Origin: Fumia sp045645505
GTDB taxonomy: Bacteria > Bacillota > Clostridia > Oscillospirales > Ruminococcaceae
Reading direction: 5' to 3'
NCBI GenBank assembly: GCA_045645505.1
Contig: JAZRIW010000018.1
Location: 62,001-126,000, forward strand
DNA: 64,000 nt
Shown here: positions 1-8,923 of the stretch, piece by piece
How the letters are laid out: each line of letters starts with the position of its first letter
Position numbering within the stretch: position 1 is the first letter of the stretch
The notes under the pieces: generated by a model
What the model was told of the DNA's origin: nothing
The model's database searches: none
Seen by the model: the letters and a program-made list of their open reading frames with translations, nothing else
Made by a program: the position numbers and the translations under genes

Positions 1-289
1 TGATGCTATGCGTTTAGGTGATGAAGTCGGAATAAGTGTCGTTAATGAGTATATTGAATATTTAGGTTGCGGACTTGCAAATTTTGTAAATATCTTTCAG
101 CCTGAAGTTTTAATTATCGGTGGAGGTATCTGTAAAGAAGGAGAAACTTTACTTAAACCTTTAAGAGAGATTTTAAGTGCTGAAACATATGGTGTTGGAA
201 ATGCACCTGCAACAACTTTAAAAATTGCAGAACTTGGTAATGATGCAGGTACTATTGGCGCGGCTATGCTCTGGAAAATGCACAATTAA
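1..289 (+). CDS. ROK-family sugar kinase (glucokinase-like), C-terminal fragment
   Basis: The open frame enters from the left edge (frame starting at base 2) and ends at a TAA at 287-289, so only the last ~95 residues are visible. The segment LGCGLANFVNIFQPEVLIIGGG is the conserved C-terminal helix and strand of ROK kinases (glucokinase, NagC-type sugar kinases), followed by the usual small-residue-rich end with GTIGAAML. The ATP-binding N-terminus and the ROK zinc motif lie outside the window, so the sugar specificity cannot be read. Glucose is the commonest substrate of ROK kinases in Clostridia, but that is inference. Confidence 0.8.
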   Translation, partial: DAMRLGDEVGISVVNEYIEYLGCGLANFVNIFQPEVLIIGGGICKEGETLLKPLREILSAETYGVGNAPATTLKIAELGNDAGTIGAAMLWKMHN

Positions 290-330
290 CTAATATTTTT
301 GCATATATATTAATATAATGACTATCGAAT

Positions 331-403
331 GTCGAAACAGTAAATTTTTTTACTGTTTCGACTTAAAATCAAAGATTTTAAAACAAATTTCTTCAGAAAT
401 TTG
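331..403. repeat. Three consecutive perfect hairpins between the ROK kinase and murB
   Basis: Three inverted repeats follow one another almost without spacing. The first has 14-bp arms at 331-344 and 349-362 around a T4 loop. The second has 8-bp arms at 363-370 and 374-381 with loop AAA. The third has 9-bp arms at 384-392 and 395-403 with loop TC. The first could end transcription of the ROK kinase gene, although the bases after it are only AT-rich and not a clean T-run. The set sits 53 bases before the murB start. Confidence 0.7.
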
Positions 404-455
404 ACGATATTTGATTATCATTATAAATCAGCGGGTACGGAGGATTAATTTCAAT

Positions 456-1394
456 ATGAATGGTTTTGACAAGATAAAAGCATACTGTGAAAATATCGGT
501 ATCCGCTTTTTTTGCGATGAAGAAATGAAAAAGCATGTAAGTTTTAAAATTGGTGGTAAGGTTCCACTTTTTATCGTTCCTGAAAGTGTTGAAGAATTAT
601 CTCAATTGTTGCCATTGGTTTCTGAAAATACTCCTTTTTTTATTTTTGGAAAAGGCTCAAATTTACTTATTGATGATGAGGGAATTAACGCAATAGCTAT
701 AATGTTAGGTAATGATTTTTCAGATTATGAGATAAAAGACGATATGATTATCTGTGAAGCTGGTATGTCTCTTACAAGACTTTGTACTATAGCTTATGAA
801 AATGGTTTGTCAGGTCTTGAATTTGCTTATGGTATTCCCGGAACCGTGGGCGGTGCTGCTTATATGAACGCAGGTGCTTACGGAGGGGAAATGAAAGATG
901 TAATTGTTTACTGTGAGCATCTTGATTATGATGGAAAGCTTCACACTATAAATAATGATGAGCTTTCTTTTTCATACAGGCACAGTTTTTACACAGGAAA
1001 ACAGTTGTGTATTACAAAAATAGCTGTAAAGCTTTCACCTTGTCAGCCTGAGAAAATAAAAGCGAGAATGGATGAACTTATAAATCGGCGTCGTGATAAA
1101 CAACCGCTTGAGTATCCAAGTGCAGGAAGTACATTTAAGCGTCCTGAAGGAGCTTTTGCGGCTCAGCTTATCGAAGAATGTGGGCTTAAAGGATTGTCGA
1201 TTGGCGGTGCTATGGTAAGTAAAAAACACAGTGGTTTTATAATTAATTTTAACAACGCTACCTGTAAAGATGTTTTAAGTTTGATAAGAAAAGTTAAAGA
1301 AGTGGTTAAAGATAAAACGGGATATAATCTTGAATGTGAAATAATGCAGATAAAATCTGATGGGAATATTGCGCTGTCGGTTGCCGCAGATTGA
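456..1394 (+). CDS. murB: UDP-N-acetylenolpyruvoylglucosamine reductase MurB
   Basis: MurB makes UDP-N-acetylmuramic acid by NADPH-dependent reduction of the enolpyruvyl product of MurA, in the cytoplasm, using FAD. The chosen ATG at 456 follows GGAGG at 439-443 and gives 312 residues; an in-frame upstream start would add 15 atypical residues. The FAD-binding motif GKGSNLL is at residues ~65-71, GIPGTVGGAAYMNAGAYG at ~126-143, and AGSTFKRP with the catalytic Ser225 near 223-230. The compact C-terminal region fits the shorter (type II) MurB class of Gram-positives. It opens a plus-strand run with rapZ, whiA and dnaE; rapZ starts 14 bases after its stop. murA, the preceding step, is at 13-14.3 kb on the other strand. 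Confidence 0.95.
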   Translation: MNGFDKIKAYCENIGIRFFCDEEMKKHVSFKIGGKVPLFIVPESVEELSQLLPLVSENTPFFIFGKGSNLLIDDEGINAIAIMLGNDFSDYEIKDDMIICEAGMSLTRLCTIAYENGLSGLEFAYGIPGTVGGAAYMNAGAYGGEMKDVIVYCEHLDYDGKLHTINNDELSFSYRHSFYTGKQLCITKIAVKLSPCQPEKIKARMDELINRRRDKQPLEYPSAGSTFKRPEGAFAAQLIEECGLKGLSIGGAMVSKKHSGFIINFNNATCKDVLSLIRKVKEVVKDKTGYNLECEIMQIKSDGNIALSVAAD

Positions 1395-1408
1395 TTTGAG
1401 GGGAATAT

Positions 1409-2266
1409 ATGGATTTTTTGATTGTAACAGGACTCTCCGGCGCGGGAAAGTCACGTGCTATTGATGCACTTGAAGACATTGGTTTTTATTGCGTAGATAA
1501 TATGCCACCTAAACTTATTTCAAAGATAGCTGAAATCGCTCTTGCGGCTGATAGTAAAATTAAAAGAATAGCTATTGTTACCGATATGCGTGGCGGAGAT
1601 ATGTTCTATGGACTATTTGAAGAACTGGACGAGCTTTTTGAAATCGGATTTAAGTATAAGCTTTTGTTTTTAGATGCAACGGATGAAGAACTTGTAAGGC
1701 GTTATAAAGAAACAAGACGCAGACATCCGTTACTTGATGTTTCAGATGGTGAACTTTCAAAAGCTATAAAAAGTGAGCGGGTTTTATTAAGACCGGCAAG
1801 AGAAAGAGCAGATTATGTGATAGATACCACTTTTCTTTCTGCCAATGAATTAAAACAGCGGATGAATAATATCTTTTTAGAGAAAATTCAAAATAGTATG
1901 CTCATAAATATTATGTCATTTGGGTTTAAGTATGGAGTACCCGCTGAAGCTGATTTGGTTTTTGATGTAAGATGCCTACCTAATCCATTTTACATAGATG
2001 AACTTAAAAACAAAACCGGACTTGAAAAAGAAGTAAGCGATTATGTGATGAATTCGGATAATTCTATTAAACTTTTGGATAAGCTTCGGGATTTACTTTA
2101 TTTTTTAGTTCCTCTTTATTTAAAAGAGGGAAAAAGTCAGCTTGTTATTTCTGTTGGTTGTACCGGTGGTAAACACAGGAGTGTTACTTTTGCAGAAGAA
2201 ATCTATAAGTTTTTATCCTCTCAGGGAGGGAATATAAAGGTGACACATCGTGATATAGGAAAATGA
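1409..2266 (+). CDS. rapZ: RapZ/YvcJ-family nucleotide-binding protein
   Basis: This is a P-loop protein of the RapZ (YvcJ, formerly UPF0042) family. In Escherichia coli RapZ delivers the GlmZ sRNA to RNase E to tune glucosamine-6-phosphate synthase; in Bacillus YvcJ binds and hydrolyses nucleotides and its role is less clear. The Walker A motif GLSGAGKS is at residues 8-15. The C-terminal domain carries the conserved GCTGGKHRSV near 250, and 285 aa is the usual length. ATG at 1409 follows GAGGGGA. In many Firmicutes the order is rapZ-yvcK-whiA; here whiA follows directly and yvcK is missing from this spot. Confidence 0.93.
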   Translation: MDFLIVTGLSGAGKSRAIDALEDIGFYCVDNMPPKLISKIAEIALAADSKIKRIAIVTDMRGGDMFYGLFEELDELFEIGFKYKLLFLDATDEELVRRYKETRRRHPLLDVSDGELSKAIKSERVLLRPARERADYVIDTTFLSANELKQRMNNIFLEKIQNSMLINIMSFGFKYGVPAEADLVFDVRCLPNPFYIDELKNKTGLEKEVSDYVMNSDNSIKLLDKLRDLLYFLVPLYLKEGKSQLVISVGCTGGKHRSVTFAEEIYKFLSSQGGNIKVTHRDIGK

Positions 2267-2289
2267 TGACGGCTTAGGAGGCGACGCGT

Positions 2290-3201
2290 GTGTCATTTTG
2301 CCAGGAAATAAAAAAAGAACTGTGTAAGTTTTCGGAAAAAAATGAATGTTGTGCGAAAGCAAAAATTTACGGAATGCTTCGTTTTAGCAGGAGTTTTCCC
2401 GGTGATAATCATATTTTTATAACTGAAAATCAATTTGTAGCTGAACATTTCGCTCAAACTATGGCAGAACTTATGGGGATAATTGTCACTATCCGTTCTG
2501 ATTTAAAAAGTTTGAGAGAAAGTGTACCTGTATATGCAGTTTTAATTGAAGATGATTATCATAGAAATTTATTATGCAGTTATTTTTCGATAAATAAAGA
2601 AACAATCAATACGGAAATTATCGATAACCCTTGTTGTATATCGGCTTTTTTCAGAGGAATATTTTTATTATTTGGTACTGCTACAAACCCTGAAAAGGAA
2701 TATCATCTTGAAATTACAGCCCCTAATGAATCAATTGCAAATGCAGTTTTTTTATTGGCACAGGAGCTCAAAATCAGATTTAAATTAACAAAACGCAAAA
2801 ATAATTATCTTTTATATTTAAAAGAAAGTGAGCAGATAGAGGATTTCCTCACTTTAATAGGGGGTTCGAAGTTTGCACTTAAGCTTATGGATATAAAAGT
2901 AATGAAGAATGTAAGAAATAAAATTAACAGAATGACTAATTGTGAAACTGCTAATCTCGATAAAACTATTTCAGCTTCAGGAATTCAGGTGCAGGATATA
3001 AAATATATTAAAGAAACAGTTGGAATTTCATATCTTGATGAAGATTTGAGGGAGTTAGCTGAGCTCAGACTTAATAATCCCGAGCTTTCGTTAAAGGAAA
3101 TCTCAGAGATTCTGACAGAACCTTTAAGCCGTTCAGGTGTAAATCACAGATTAAAACGAATTTCTGCTGTTGCGGAAAAACTAAGAAATAGTAAAAAGTA
3201 A
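2290..3201 (+). CDS. whiA: WhiA-type DNA-binding regulator
   Basis: WhiA combines an N-terminal fold derived from LAGLIDADG homing endonucleases with a C-terminal helix-turn-helix. It controls sporulation-septation genes in Streptomyces and affects cell division and chromosome segregation in Bacillus. The GTG start at 2290 is set by TAGGAGG at 2275-2281 and gives the family N-terminus SFCQEIKKEL. The C-terminal HTH is visible as ELSLKEISEIL followed by SRSGVNHRLKRI near residue 285. Length (303 aa) is typical. It sits 23 bases after rapZ and 19 before dnaE, in one apparent transcription unit. Confidence 0.93.
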   Translation: MSFCQEIKKELCKFSEKNECCAKAKIYGMLRFSRSFPGDNHIFITENQFVAEHFAQTMAELMGIIVTIRSDLKSLRESVPVYAVLIEDDYHRNLLCSYFSINKETINTEIIDNPCCISAFFRGIFLLFGTATNPEKEYHLEITAPNESIANAVFLLAQELKIRFKLTKRKNNYLLYLKESEQIEDFLTLIGGSKFALKLMDIKVMKNVRNKINRMTNCETANLDKTISASGIQVQDIKYIKETVGISYLDEDLRELAELRLNNPELSLKEISEILTEPLSRSGVNHRLKRISAVAEKLRNSKK

Positions 3202-3220
3202 TTTTAAGGAGGCGATCGGT

Positions 3221-6200
3221 ATGGAAAATAAAAAATTTACTCATCTGCATTTACATACTGAATATAGCCTCTTGGATGGTGCTTGCAGAATAAAAGATAT
3301 ACCTAAAAAGATAAAAGAATTAGGTCAGGATACTGTTGCTATTACAGATCATGGCTCAATGTATGGGGTAGTAGATTTATATAAAGTCTGTAAAAAAGAA
3401 GGGGTAAAAGTAATTATCGGTTGTGAAGTGTATGTTGCGCCCCGTACAAGATTTGATAAGGTTCACAAGATAGATTCAAGTCCGTATCACCTTGTGCTTT
3501 TGTGTGAAAATGAGACAGGTTATCAGAATCTTATTAAGCTTGTATCATCAGGATATGTTGAAGGATTTTATAATAAACCTCGTGTTGATTTAGAACTTTT
3601 AAAGAAGTATCACGAGGGAATTATTGCTTTATCAGCTTGTCTTGCCGGTGAAATTCCAAGGAAACTTTCTTCGGGGGATTATGAGGGTGCAAAGCAAGTT
3701 GCTTTACAGTACAATGAGATATTTGGCACCGGAAATTATTACATCGAAGTACAAAATCACGGTATAAAAGAACAACTTCAGATTTTACCACTATTAAGAA
3801 AGCTTTCTGATGAAACCAATATACCGCTTGTTGCTACCAATGACTGCCATTATTTAAACAAAGAAGACGCAAAAATGCAGAATATTCTTATCTGCATTCA
3901 AACTAACCATATTTATGGTGATGGTTCTGCCTTGGAATTTCCCACAAACGAATTTTATATTAAATCCCGTGAGGAAATGGAAGAAGCACTCCCTGATTTT
4001 AAAGATGCTATCGATAATACTAATGTAATATCAGAGCGTTGTAATATGGATTTTGTTTTTGGAGTTACAAAGCTTCCAAAATTTACACCTCCTGATAATA
4101 GAGACAGTGTTGAATATTTTACTGATTTAAGTACACGTGGGCTTAAAAAACGTTATGGCGTTATTACAAAAGAGCTTAAAGAACGATTTGATTATGAAAT
4201 GGATACAATAATCAATATGGGGTATGTAAACTATTACCTTATAGTATATGATTTTATAAGATACGCAAAAAGTGTTGGGATTTCCGTAGGTCCGGGAAGA
4301 GGCTCGGGTGCAGGAAGTCTTATTGCTTATTGTATGGGAATTACCGGCATTGACCCTATGAAGTACAATCTCATTTTTGAGAGATTTTTGAATCCTGAAA
4401 GGGTAAGTATGCCCGACTTTGATGTGGATTTTTGCTATGAAAGACGTCAGGAAGTTATTGATTATGTTATAAGGAAATATGGTTCTGACCATGTAGCACA
4501 GATTATCACATTTGGAACTATGGCAGCAAAAGCTGCTGTAAGAGATGTAGGAAGGGCATTGGGAATTTCTTATCAGAAGGTTGATAAAATAGCAAAGCTT
4601 ATACCTACTCAGCTAAAAATCACTGTCGAAAAAGCTATAAATACGACTAAAGAGTTAAAGGAAATTTATGATACCGACGAAGAGGTAAGAGAACTTTTAG
4701 ATATGGCTAAAAAAGTAGAGGGGATGCCAAGGCATTCTTCTACTCATGCTGCAGGTGTTGTTATTACAGCAAACCCTGTAAGCGAATATGTTCCGTTACA
4801 AAAAAGTGATGAATCTATCGTAACCCAATTTACCATGACAACTCTGGAAGAATTGGGACTTCTTAAAATGGATTTCTTAGGACTTCGCAATCTTACTGTT
4901 ATTGACAGATGCACAAAAGAAATACAAAAGAAAAATGCAGACTTTTCAATAGAAAACATCCCTCTTGATGATAAAAAAGTTTATGATATGTTTTCCAGAG
5001 GAGAAACCGGGGGAGTATTTCAGTTTGAGTCTGCGGGTATGCGACAGATGCTTATAAATATGAAACCTAAAAGCATTGAAGATCTGATTGCAGCAACCTC
5101 AATTTATCGCCCGGGTCCCAGTGCGTCTATACCTGTTTATATTGAAAATCGTATTAATCCGCAGAATATTAATTATAAAACACCACAACTTGAACCTATT
5201 TTAAATGTGACTTATGGTTGTCTTTTATATCAGGAACAGGTTATGCAGGTATTTCGCTCCCTTGCCGGTTATTCTTACGGCAGGGCTGATTTAGTGCGTC
5301 GTGCTATGTCTAAAAAGAAAAAAGACGTTATGGAAGCAGAACGTCAGAACTTTGTTACAGGTGCCATGAAAAATGGCATTTCTGAAAAAGTTGCCAATGA
5401 AATTTTTGATGACATGGCTTCTTTTGCGGAATATGCTTTTAATAAATCACATGCGGCGGCTTATTCTGTGGTATCTTATCAGACAGCTTATTTAAGATGC
5501 CATTATCCTAAGGAATATATGGCGGCACTTCTTACTTCTGTTATTGATAATACTGCAAAGCTTTTAGAATATATCGGTGAGTGCAGAGATTTGCATATTT
5601 CGATATTACCACCTGATATTAATAAAAGTGTTTCTTCATTTACAGTTGAAGGTGACAAAATCAGATTCGGACTCCTTGCAGTTAAGGGTATGGGTGAGGG
5701 CGTACTTGAAAATATTATATCTGAGCGTGAGGAAAATGGTGATTATCAGAATTTGTTTGAATTTTGCAAACGTCTTTATGGTAAGAATCTTACAAGAAGA
5801 AACGTTGAAAGTCTTATTGGGTGTGGTGCACTTGATTCGTTTGGATATAATCGCAGGGAATTATATGCTTCTTATGAAAAAGCGATGGATGCAGCTTCTT
5901 TTTATGGCAAGAAAAATGCAGGCGGACAGATAAGTCTTTTTACTGTTGCTGATATTGAAGAGCCTAAGGCAGATATGATAAGATGTGATGAGTATTTACA
6001 AGCTGAAAAGCTAAAATTTGAGTATGAATCGTTAGGCTTTTACCTTACAGGTCATCCGCTTCAGCAGTATTCCGCCATTGTAAAAAAATATGGTATGGAT
6101 AATATTCTTTCAATAGCAAATGATGAAGAAAAATATCCTGACAGACAGTTTGTCAGGATTTTAGGCAGAATTGTCTCCAAAAAACTCATAAATACTAAAA

Positions 6201-6634
6201 ACGGAGAGACTATGTGTTTTGCTGAGTTTGAGGATATAACAGGCAGTCTTGAAACTGTAATTTTCCCTAAAATATACGAGCAATACGAAAAGTTTATCCG
6301 TTTTGATGAGCCGTTTGTATTAGAAGGTACAATTTCTTTAAGAGAAGAAGAAACACCAAAAATTCTTTTAAATAAGATTTTACCTTTGGGTGAATTTAAT
6401 CTTTCGGATAAAGATGTTACTTTATTTTTAAAATTTAATTCAATGAAAGATAAACGTATTGCAGATGTTTTGAAAATATGTGAAGAAAATAAAGGCGATG
6501 TTACTGTTAAACTTTATTTTTCTGATGAAAAGAAGTATTGTTATCCTCCCAAAAGGATAAAAGTATCGGTTTCAGACTATTTAACTAGTCTTTTAAATGA
6601 TATTTTAGGTGAAAATGGTTATGCAATAAAATAG
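3221..6634 (+). CDS. dnaE: DNA polymerase III alpha subunit (DnaE type)
   Basis: This is a C-family replicative DNA polymerase subunit. At 1137 aa it has the DnaE1-like layout: an N-terminal PHP domain (HLHLHTEYSLLDGA at residues ~8-21, with DHGSMYG following), the polymerase palm with catalytic aspartates in MPDFDVDF near 396-403, the fingers, tandem HhH, and a C-terminal OB-fold near 975-1060. The N-terminal PHP histidines are present, so PHP metal binding is possible. There is no built-in 3'-5' exonuclease insertion, which separates it from PolC; Clostridia normally carry PolC as well, outside this window. AAGGAGG precedes the ATG. Confidence 0.96.
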   Translation: MENKKFTHLHLHTEYSLLDGACRIKDIPKKIKELGQDTVAITDHGSMYGVVDLYKVCKKEGVKVIIGCEVYVAPRTRFDKVHKIDSSPYHLVLLCENETGYQNLIKLVSSGYVEGFYNKPRVDLELLKKYHEGIIALSACLAGEIPRKLSSGDYEGAKQVALQYNEIFGTGNYYIEVQNHGIKEQLQILPLLRKLSDETNIPLVATNDCHYLNKEDAKMQNILICIQTNHIYGDGSALEFPTNEFYIKSREEMEEALPDFKDAIDNTNVISERCNMDFVFGVTKLPKFTPPDNRDSVEYFTDLSTRGLKKRYGVITKELKERFDYEMDTIINMGYVNYYLIVYDFIRYAKSVGISVGPGRGSGAGSLIAYCMGITGIDPMKYNLIFERFLNPERVSMPDFDVDFCYERRQEVIDYVIRKYGSDHVAQIITFGTMAAKAAVRDVGRALGISYQKVDKIAKLIPTQLKITVEKAINTTKELKEIYDTDEEVRELLDMAKKVEGMPRHSSTHAAGVVITANPVSEYVPLQKSDESIVTQFTMTTLEELGLLKMDFLGLRNLTVIDRCTKEIQKKNADFSIENIPLDDKKVYDMFSRGETGGVFQFESAGMRQMLINMKPKSIEDLIAATSIYRPGPSASIPVYIENRINPQNINYKTPQLEPILNVTYGCLLYQEQVMQVFRSLAGYSYGRADLVRRAMSKKKKDVMEAERQNFVTGAMKNGISEKVANEIFDDMASFAEYAFNKSHAAAYSVVSYQTAYLRCHYPKEYMAALLTSVIDNTAKLLEYIGECRDLHISILPPDINKSVSSFTVEGDKIRFGLLAVKGMGEGVLENIISEREENGDYQNLFEFCKRLYGKNLTRRNVESLIGCGALDSFGYNRRELYASYEKAMDAASFYGKKNAGGQISLFTVADIEEPKADMIRCDEYLQAEKLKFEYESLGFYLTGHPLQQYSAIVKKYGMDNILSIANDEEKYPDRQFVRILGRIVSKKLINTKNGETMCFAEFEDITGSLETVIFPKIYEQYEKFIRFDEPFVLEGTISLREEETPKILLNKILPLGEFNLSDKDVTLFLKFNSMKDKRIADVLKICEENKGDVTVKLYFSDEKKYCYPPKRIKVSVSDYLTSLLNDILGENGYAIK

Positions 6635-6648
6635 GTTATAGTTACCAC

Positions 6649-6677
6649 TTGTAAAAAAATATTTTTTGTTGTATTAT
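6649..6677 (+). promoter_or_regulatory. Sigma-A type promoter for the DivIVA-like gene
   Basis: TTGTAA at 6649-6654 and TATTAT at 6672-6677 are separated by 17 bases, placing a start site about 30 bases before the coiled-coil gene. Confidence 0.55.
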
Positions 6678-6712
6678 ATAAAGAGTGATTTTTAAGAAAG
6701 GAAGTAAGATTT

Positions 6713-7453
6713 ATGGAATATGGCAATAAATTCAAAAAATCTTTATTCGGCGGTTTTAATCGTCGCGATGTTTTGAAGTGCTTTGAAGAATTTGATTCAG
6801 AATATCAAAAAGATATTGATAATTTAAAAAATACTTCCGAAAACTTAAAAATAGAATATGATGCGTTAAAATCACAGCTTGAAAGTAAAGAGGAAATTTG
6901 TGAAAAACAAAGTCAAAGTATTATAATTTTTCAAGAGGAAAATAAGAATTTAAAGCTTCGTATAGAAGAGCTTCAGCGTGATTTAGCTTCACAGAAGGCA
7001 CTTAATACAAAACTTGGTGTAACTGAAAGAATACTTGAAAATCATAATAGAAATTTAAAGACAAAGCTTCAAAAATTAAATGTGGAAAGTGAAAACACAC
7101 AAGCCGAAGTTGATAAAGTAATCTTAAATGCTAAAAATACTGCAGACGAAATCGTCTCAAGAGCTAAAGAAAAGTCTTATAGAGTTGTTGCTATTGTAAA
7201 GCGAGAAACTTTACAAGCCGAAGAGAATTTTGAAAAAGCTGACCATAATCTTGAAAATGCTATTGAGTCTTTTAGAAATATTTCTTCAGATGTTGTAAAG
7301 GATATGGAGCAGTTACATAGAAATTTAAAAATTGCAAAAGCCAATATCAGAGGGGCAAATTCAGAGCTTGAGTCTGTAAAAAAAGAAAACGGCGATGTAA
7401 TTTTACCGGAGTCTAAGAGAAAATTCAGTTTTGATTTTCTGTTTCGTAAATAA
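6713..7453 (+). CDS. DivIVA-like coiled-coil protein
   Basis: This 246-aa protein begins with FKKSLFGGFNRRDVLKCFEE, which resembles the short N-terminal membrane-binding motif of DivIVA/GpsB proteins (a basic and aromatic patch, then a Gly-Phe turn). Nearly the whole remainder is predicted coiled coil: long Glu/Lys/Leu heptads at residues ~25-120, a second helix ~125-220, then a short tail SFDFLFRK. It has no signal peptide and no enzyme motif. DivIVA proteins mark curved membrane at poles and septa, so a role in division, polarity or cell-wall placement is plausible but inferred. It has its own promoter and is followed 17 bases later by the fumarase subunit. Confidence 0.65.
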   Translation: MEYGNKFKKSLFGGFNRRDVLKCFEEFDSEYQKDIDNLKNTSENLKIEYDALKSQLESKEEICEKQSQSIIIFQEENKNLKLRIEELQRDLASQKALNTKLGVTERILENHNRNLKTKLQKLNVESENTQAEVDKVILNAKNTADEIVSRAKEKSYRVVAIVKRETLQAEENFEKADHNLENAIESFRNISSDVVKDMEQLHRNLKIAKANIRGANSELESVKKENGDVILPESKRKFSFDFLFRK

Positions 7454-7470
7454 GAAGGAAAATTTTTAAG

Positions 7471-7998
7471 ATGAACACTATTTCATGTAATACAGAAGAG
7501 TTAAAAAAGCTTACAAAAACTTTAAAGGCAGGGGATAGAGTCTTACTTTCGGGAGTGGTATATACCGCAAGAGATGCTGCCCATAAAAGAATGGTTTCGG
7601 CTATCAACAACCGCGAAGAATTACCTTTTCAAATTGATGGTTCGACTATTTACTATGCAGGCCCAACTCCTAAAAGAGACAATCTTGCAATAGGTTCATG
7701 TGGTCCTACTACCTCAGGAAGGATGGATTTATTTACCCCTCTTTTACTCGATAACGGACTTATATGTATGATAGGTAAAGGTCCTCGTAGTACCGAAGTA
7801 ATAGAGGCGATTAAGAGAAATAATGCTATTTATCTTTGTGCTATTGGCGGTGCAGGTGCTTTAGCTTGCAGATGTATTAAAAGTTCTGAAGTAATAGCTT
7901 ATGATGATTTAGGTTGTGAATCTGTAAAGAAACTTGAATTTTGTGATTTTCCGCTTATAGTTGGAATAGACAGTAATGGTAATAGTATATTTAAGTAA
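7471..7998 (+). CDS. Class I fumarate hydratase, beta subunit (Fe-S hydro-lyase C-terminal part)
   Basis: The 175 aa match the beta (C-terminal) subunit of two-subunit class I fumarase and L-tartrate dehydratase, which interconvert malate and fumarate. Recognisable segments are KAGDRVLLSGVVYTARDAAHKRM near the start, YYAGPTP near 62, GSCGPTTSGRMD near 77 and IGKGP near 103. These are the swivelling-domain elements of the family; the [4Fe-4S] ligands are on the alpha subunit. The alpha subunit normally lies immediately upstream, but the upstream gene here is a coiled-coil protein and no alpha gene occurs in the window. A related tartrate or methylfumarate substrate cannot be excluded. Confidence 0.85.
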   Translation: MNTISCNTEELKKLTKTLKAGDRVLLSGVVYTARDAAHKRMVSAINNREELPFQIDGSTIYYAGPTPKRDNLAIGSCGPTTSGRMDLFTPLLLDNGLICMIGKGPRSTEVIEAIKRNNAIYLCAIGGAGALACRCIKSSEVIAYDDLGCESVKKLEFCDFPLIVGIDSNGNSIFK

Positions 7999-8025
7999 CA
8001 GGTGAATTTTTTTCGCCTGTTTTTT
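7997..8025 (+). terminator. Intrinsic terminator after the fumarase subunit
   Basis: Arms 7997-8006 and 8012-8021 form a 10-bp stem with one G-T pair, followed by a T-run to 8025. The stem begins at the fumarase stop codon. Confidence 0.75.
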
Positions 8026-8038
8026 AAAGGAGATTGTT

Positions 8039-8677
8039 ATGACCAAAAAAGAAAGGGCTTTAAAGGCTGTTGAGGGTTTGGAAAGAGTTTACCCTGATGC
8101 TAAATGCTCACTTGAGTATCAGAAACCTTATGAGCTTTTGATAGCTACCAGACTTTCGGCACAATGTACCGATGCAAGAGTTAATCTGGTGACTAAAGTG
8201 CTATTTGTAAAGTTTCCTACTTTACAGTCACTTGTTGATGCCAATGTTCGTGATATAGAAGAAATTATAAAGCCTTGTGGACTTTTTCATACAAAAGCTA
8301 ATGATATTAAGGAACTTTCTAAAATGCTTATTGATGAATATGGTGGTGAGCTTCCGGATACTATCGACGAGCTGATAAAACTGCCCGGAATAGGAAGAAA
8401 AACAGCTAATCTGATTATAGGAGATATCTTTCATAAACCTGCAGTGGTTTGCGATACTCATTGCATAAGAATCTGTGGGCGTTTGGGACTCACTTCAGAA
8501 AAAGAACCTTTTAAAGTTGAGAAAGAGCTTGTGAAAATACTGCCACCTGAAAAAAGTAACGATTTTTGTCACAGACTTGTATTATTCGGAAGAGAATATT
8601 GCAAGGCACGTTCTCCAAGGTGTGAGGATTGTCCATTAAAAGAAATATGTAAAAATAAAACTCCGAACTCAAGATAA
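8039..8677 (+). CDS. nth: Endonuclease III
   Basis: Endonuclease III is a base-excision-repair DNA glycosylase and AP lyase for oxidised pyrimidines. The 212-aa length is standard. The helix-hairpin-helix LPGIGRKTAN lies near residue 114, with the catalytic lysine at ~120, and the catalytic aspartate in VCDTH near 138 falls exactly where it does in the E. coli enzyme. Four cysteines near 187-203 (C-x6-C-x2-C-x5-C) bind the [4Fe-4S] cluster. ATG at 8039 follows AAAGGAG. It lies between two terminators, so it is probably transcribed from its own weak promoter or by read-through. Confidence 0.96.
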   Translation: MTKKERALKAVEGLERVYPDAKCSLEYQKPYELLIATRLSAQCTDARVNLVTKVLFVKFPTLQSLVDANVRDIEEIIKPCGLFHTKANDIKELSKMLIDEYGGELPDTIDELIKLPGIGRKTANLIIGDIFHKPAVVCDTHCIRICGRLGLTSEKEPFKVEKELVKILPPEKSNDFCHRLVLFGREYCKARSPRCEDCPLKEICKNKTPNSR

Positions 8678-8700
8678 CGTTCGGAGTTATTTTATTTCTT
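8659..8700. terminator. Bidirectional terminator between nth and the XRE gene
   Basis: Arms 8659-8668 and 8679-8688 form a 10-bp stem enclosing the nth stop codon, followed by a T-rich tract on the plus strand. The right arm overlaps the stop codon of the convergent XRE gene, so it can serve both. Confidence 0.75.
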
Positions 8701-8923
8701 CTTCAATTTTTTCAATAACTGTGCTCATTTTTATATTAAGTGCAGTGCAGATTTTGTAAAGTGTTTCAAGTGTTGGTTTTCTTTTTCCACGTTCGATAGC
8801 ACTTAAATGACTTCTGCCGATGTCCGAAAGTCCGCTTAAAACTTCCTGTGATATTTTGGCTTTTTTTCTGAAATCAGAAATTACTTTGCCTACCAAAATA
8901 GGATCTAATGTCGGAATATACAT
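8687..8923 (-). CDS. Small XRE-family helix-turn-helix regulator
   Basis: This is a 78-aa protein made of a single Cro/C1-type HTH domain (residues ~10-66): KISQEVLSGLSDIGRSHLSAIERGKRKPTLETLYKICTALNI. The tail is acidic (IEKIEEEIK). Proteins this short without an effector domain are usually local repressors. It is divergent from the broken lipoprotein gene, with 114 bases between the two starts, so that gene is its likely target, which is inference. Its start codon lies inside a perfect inverted repeat, described separately. Confidence 0.88.
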   Translation of the reverse strand: MYIPTLDPILVGKVISDFRKKAKISQEVLSGLSDIGRSHLSAIERGKRKPTLETLYKICTALNIKMSTVIEKIEEEIK

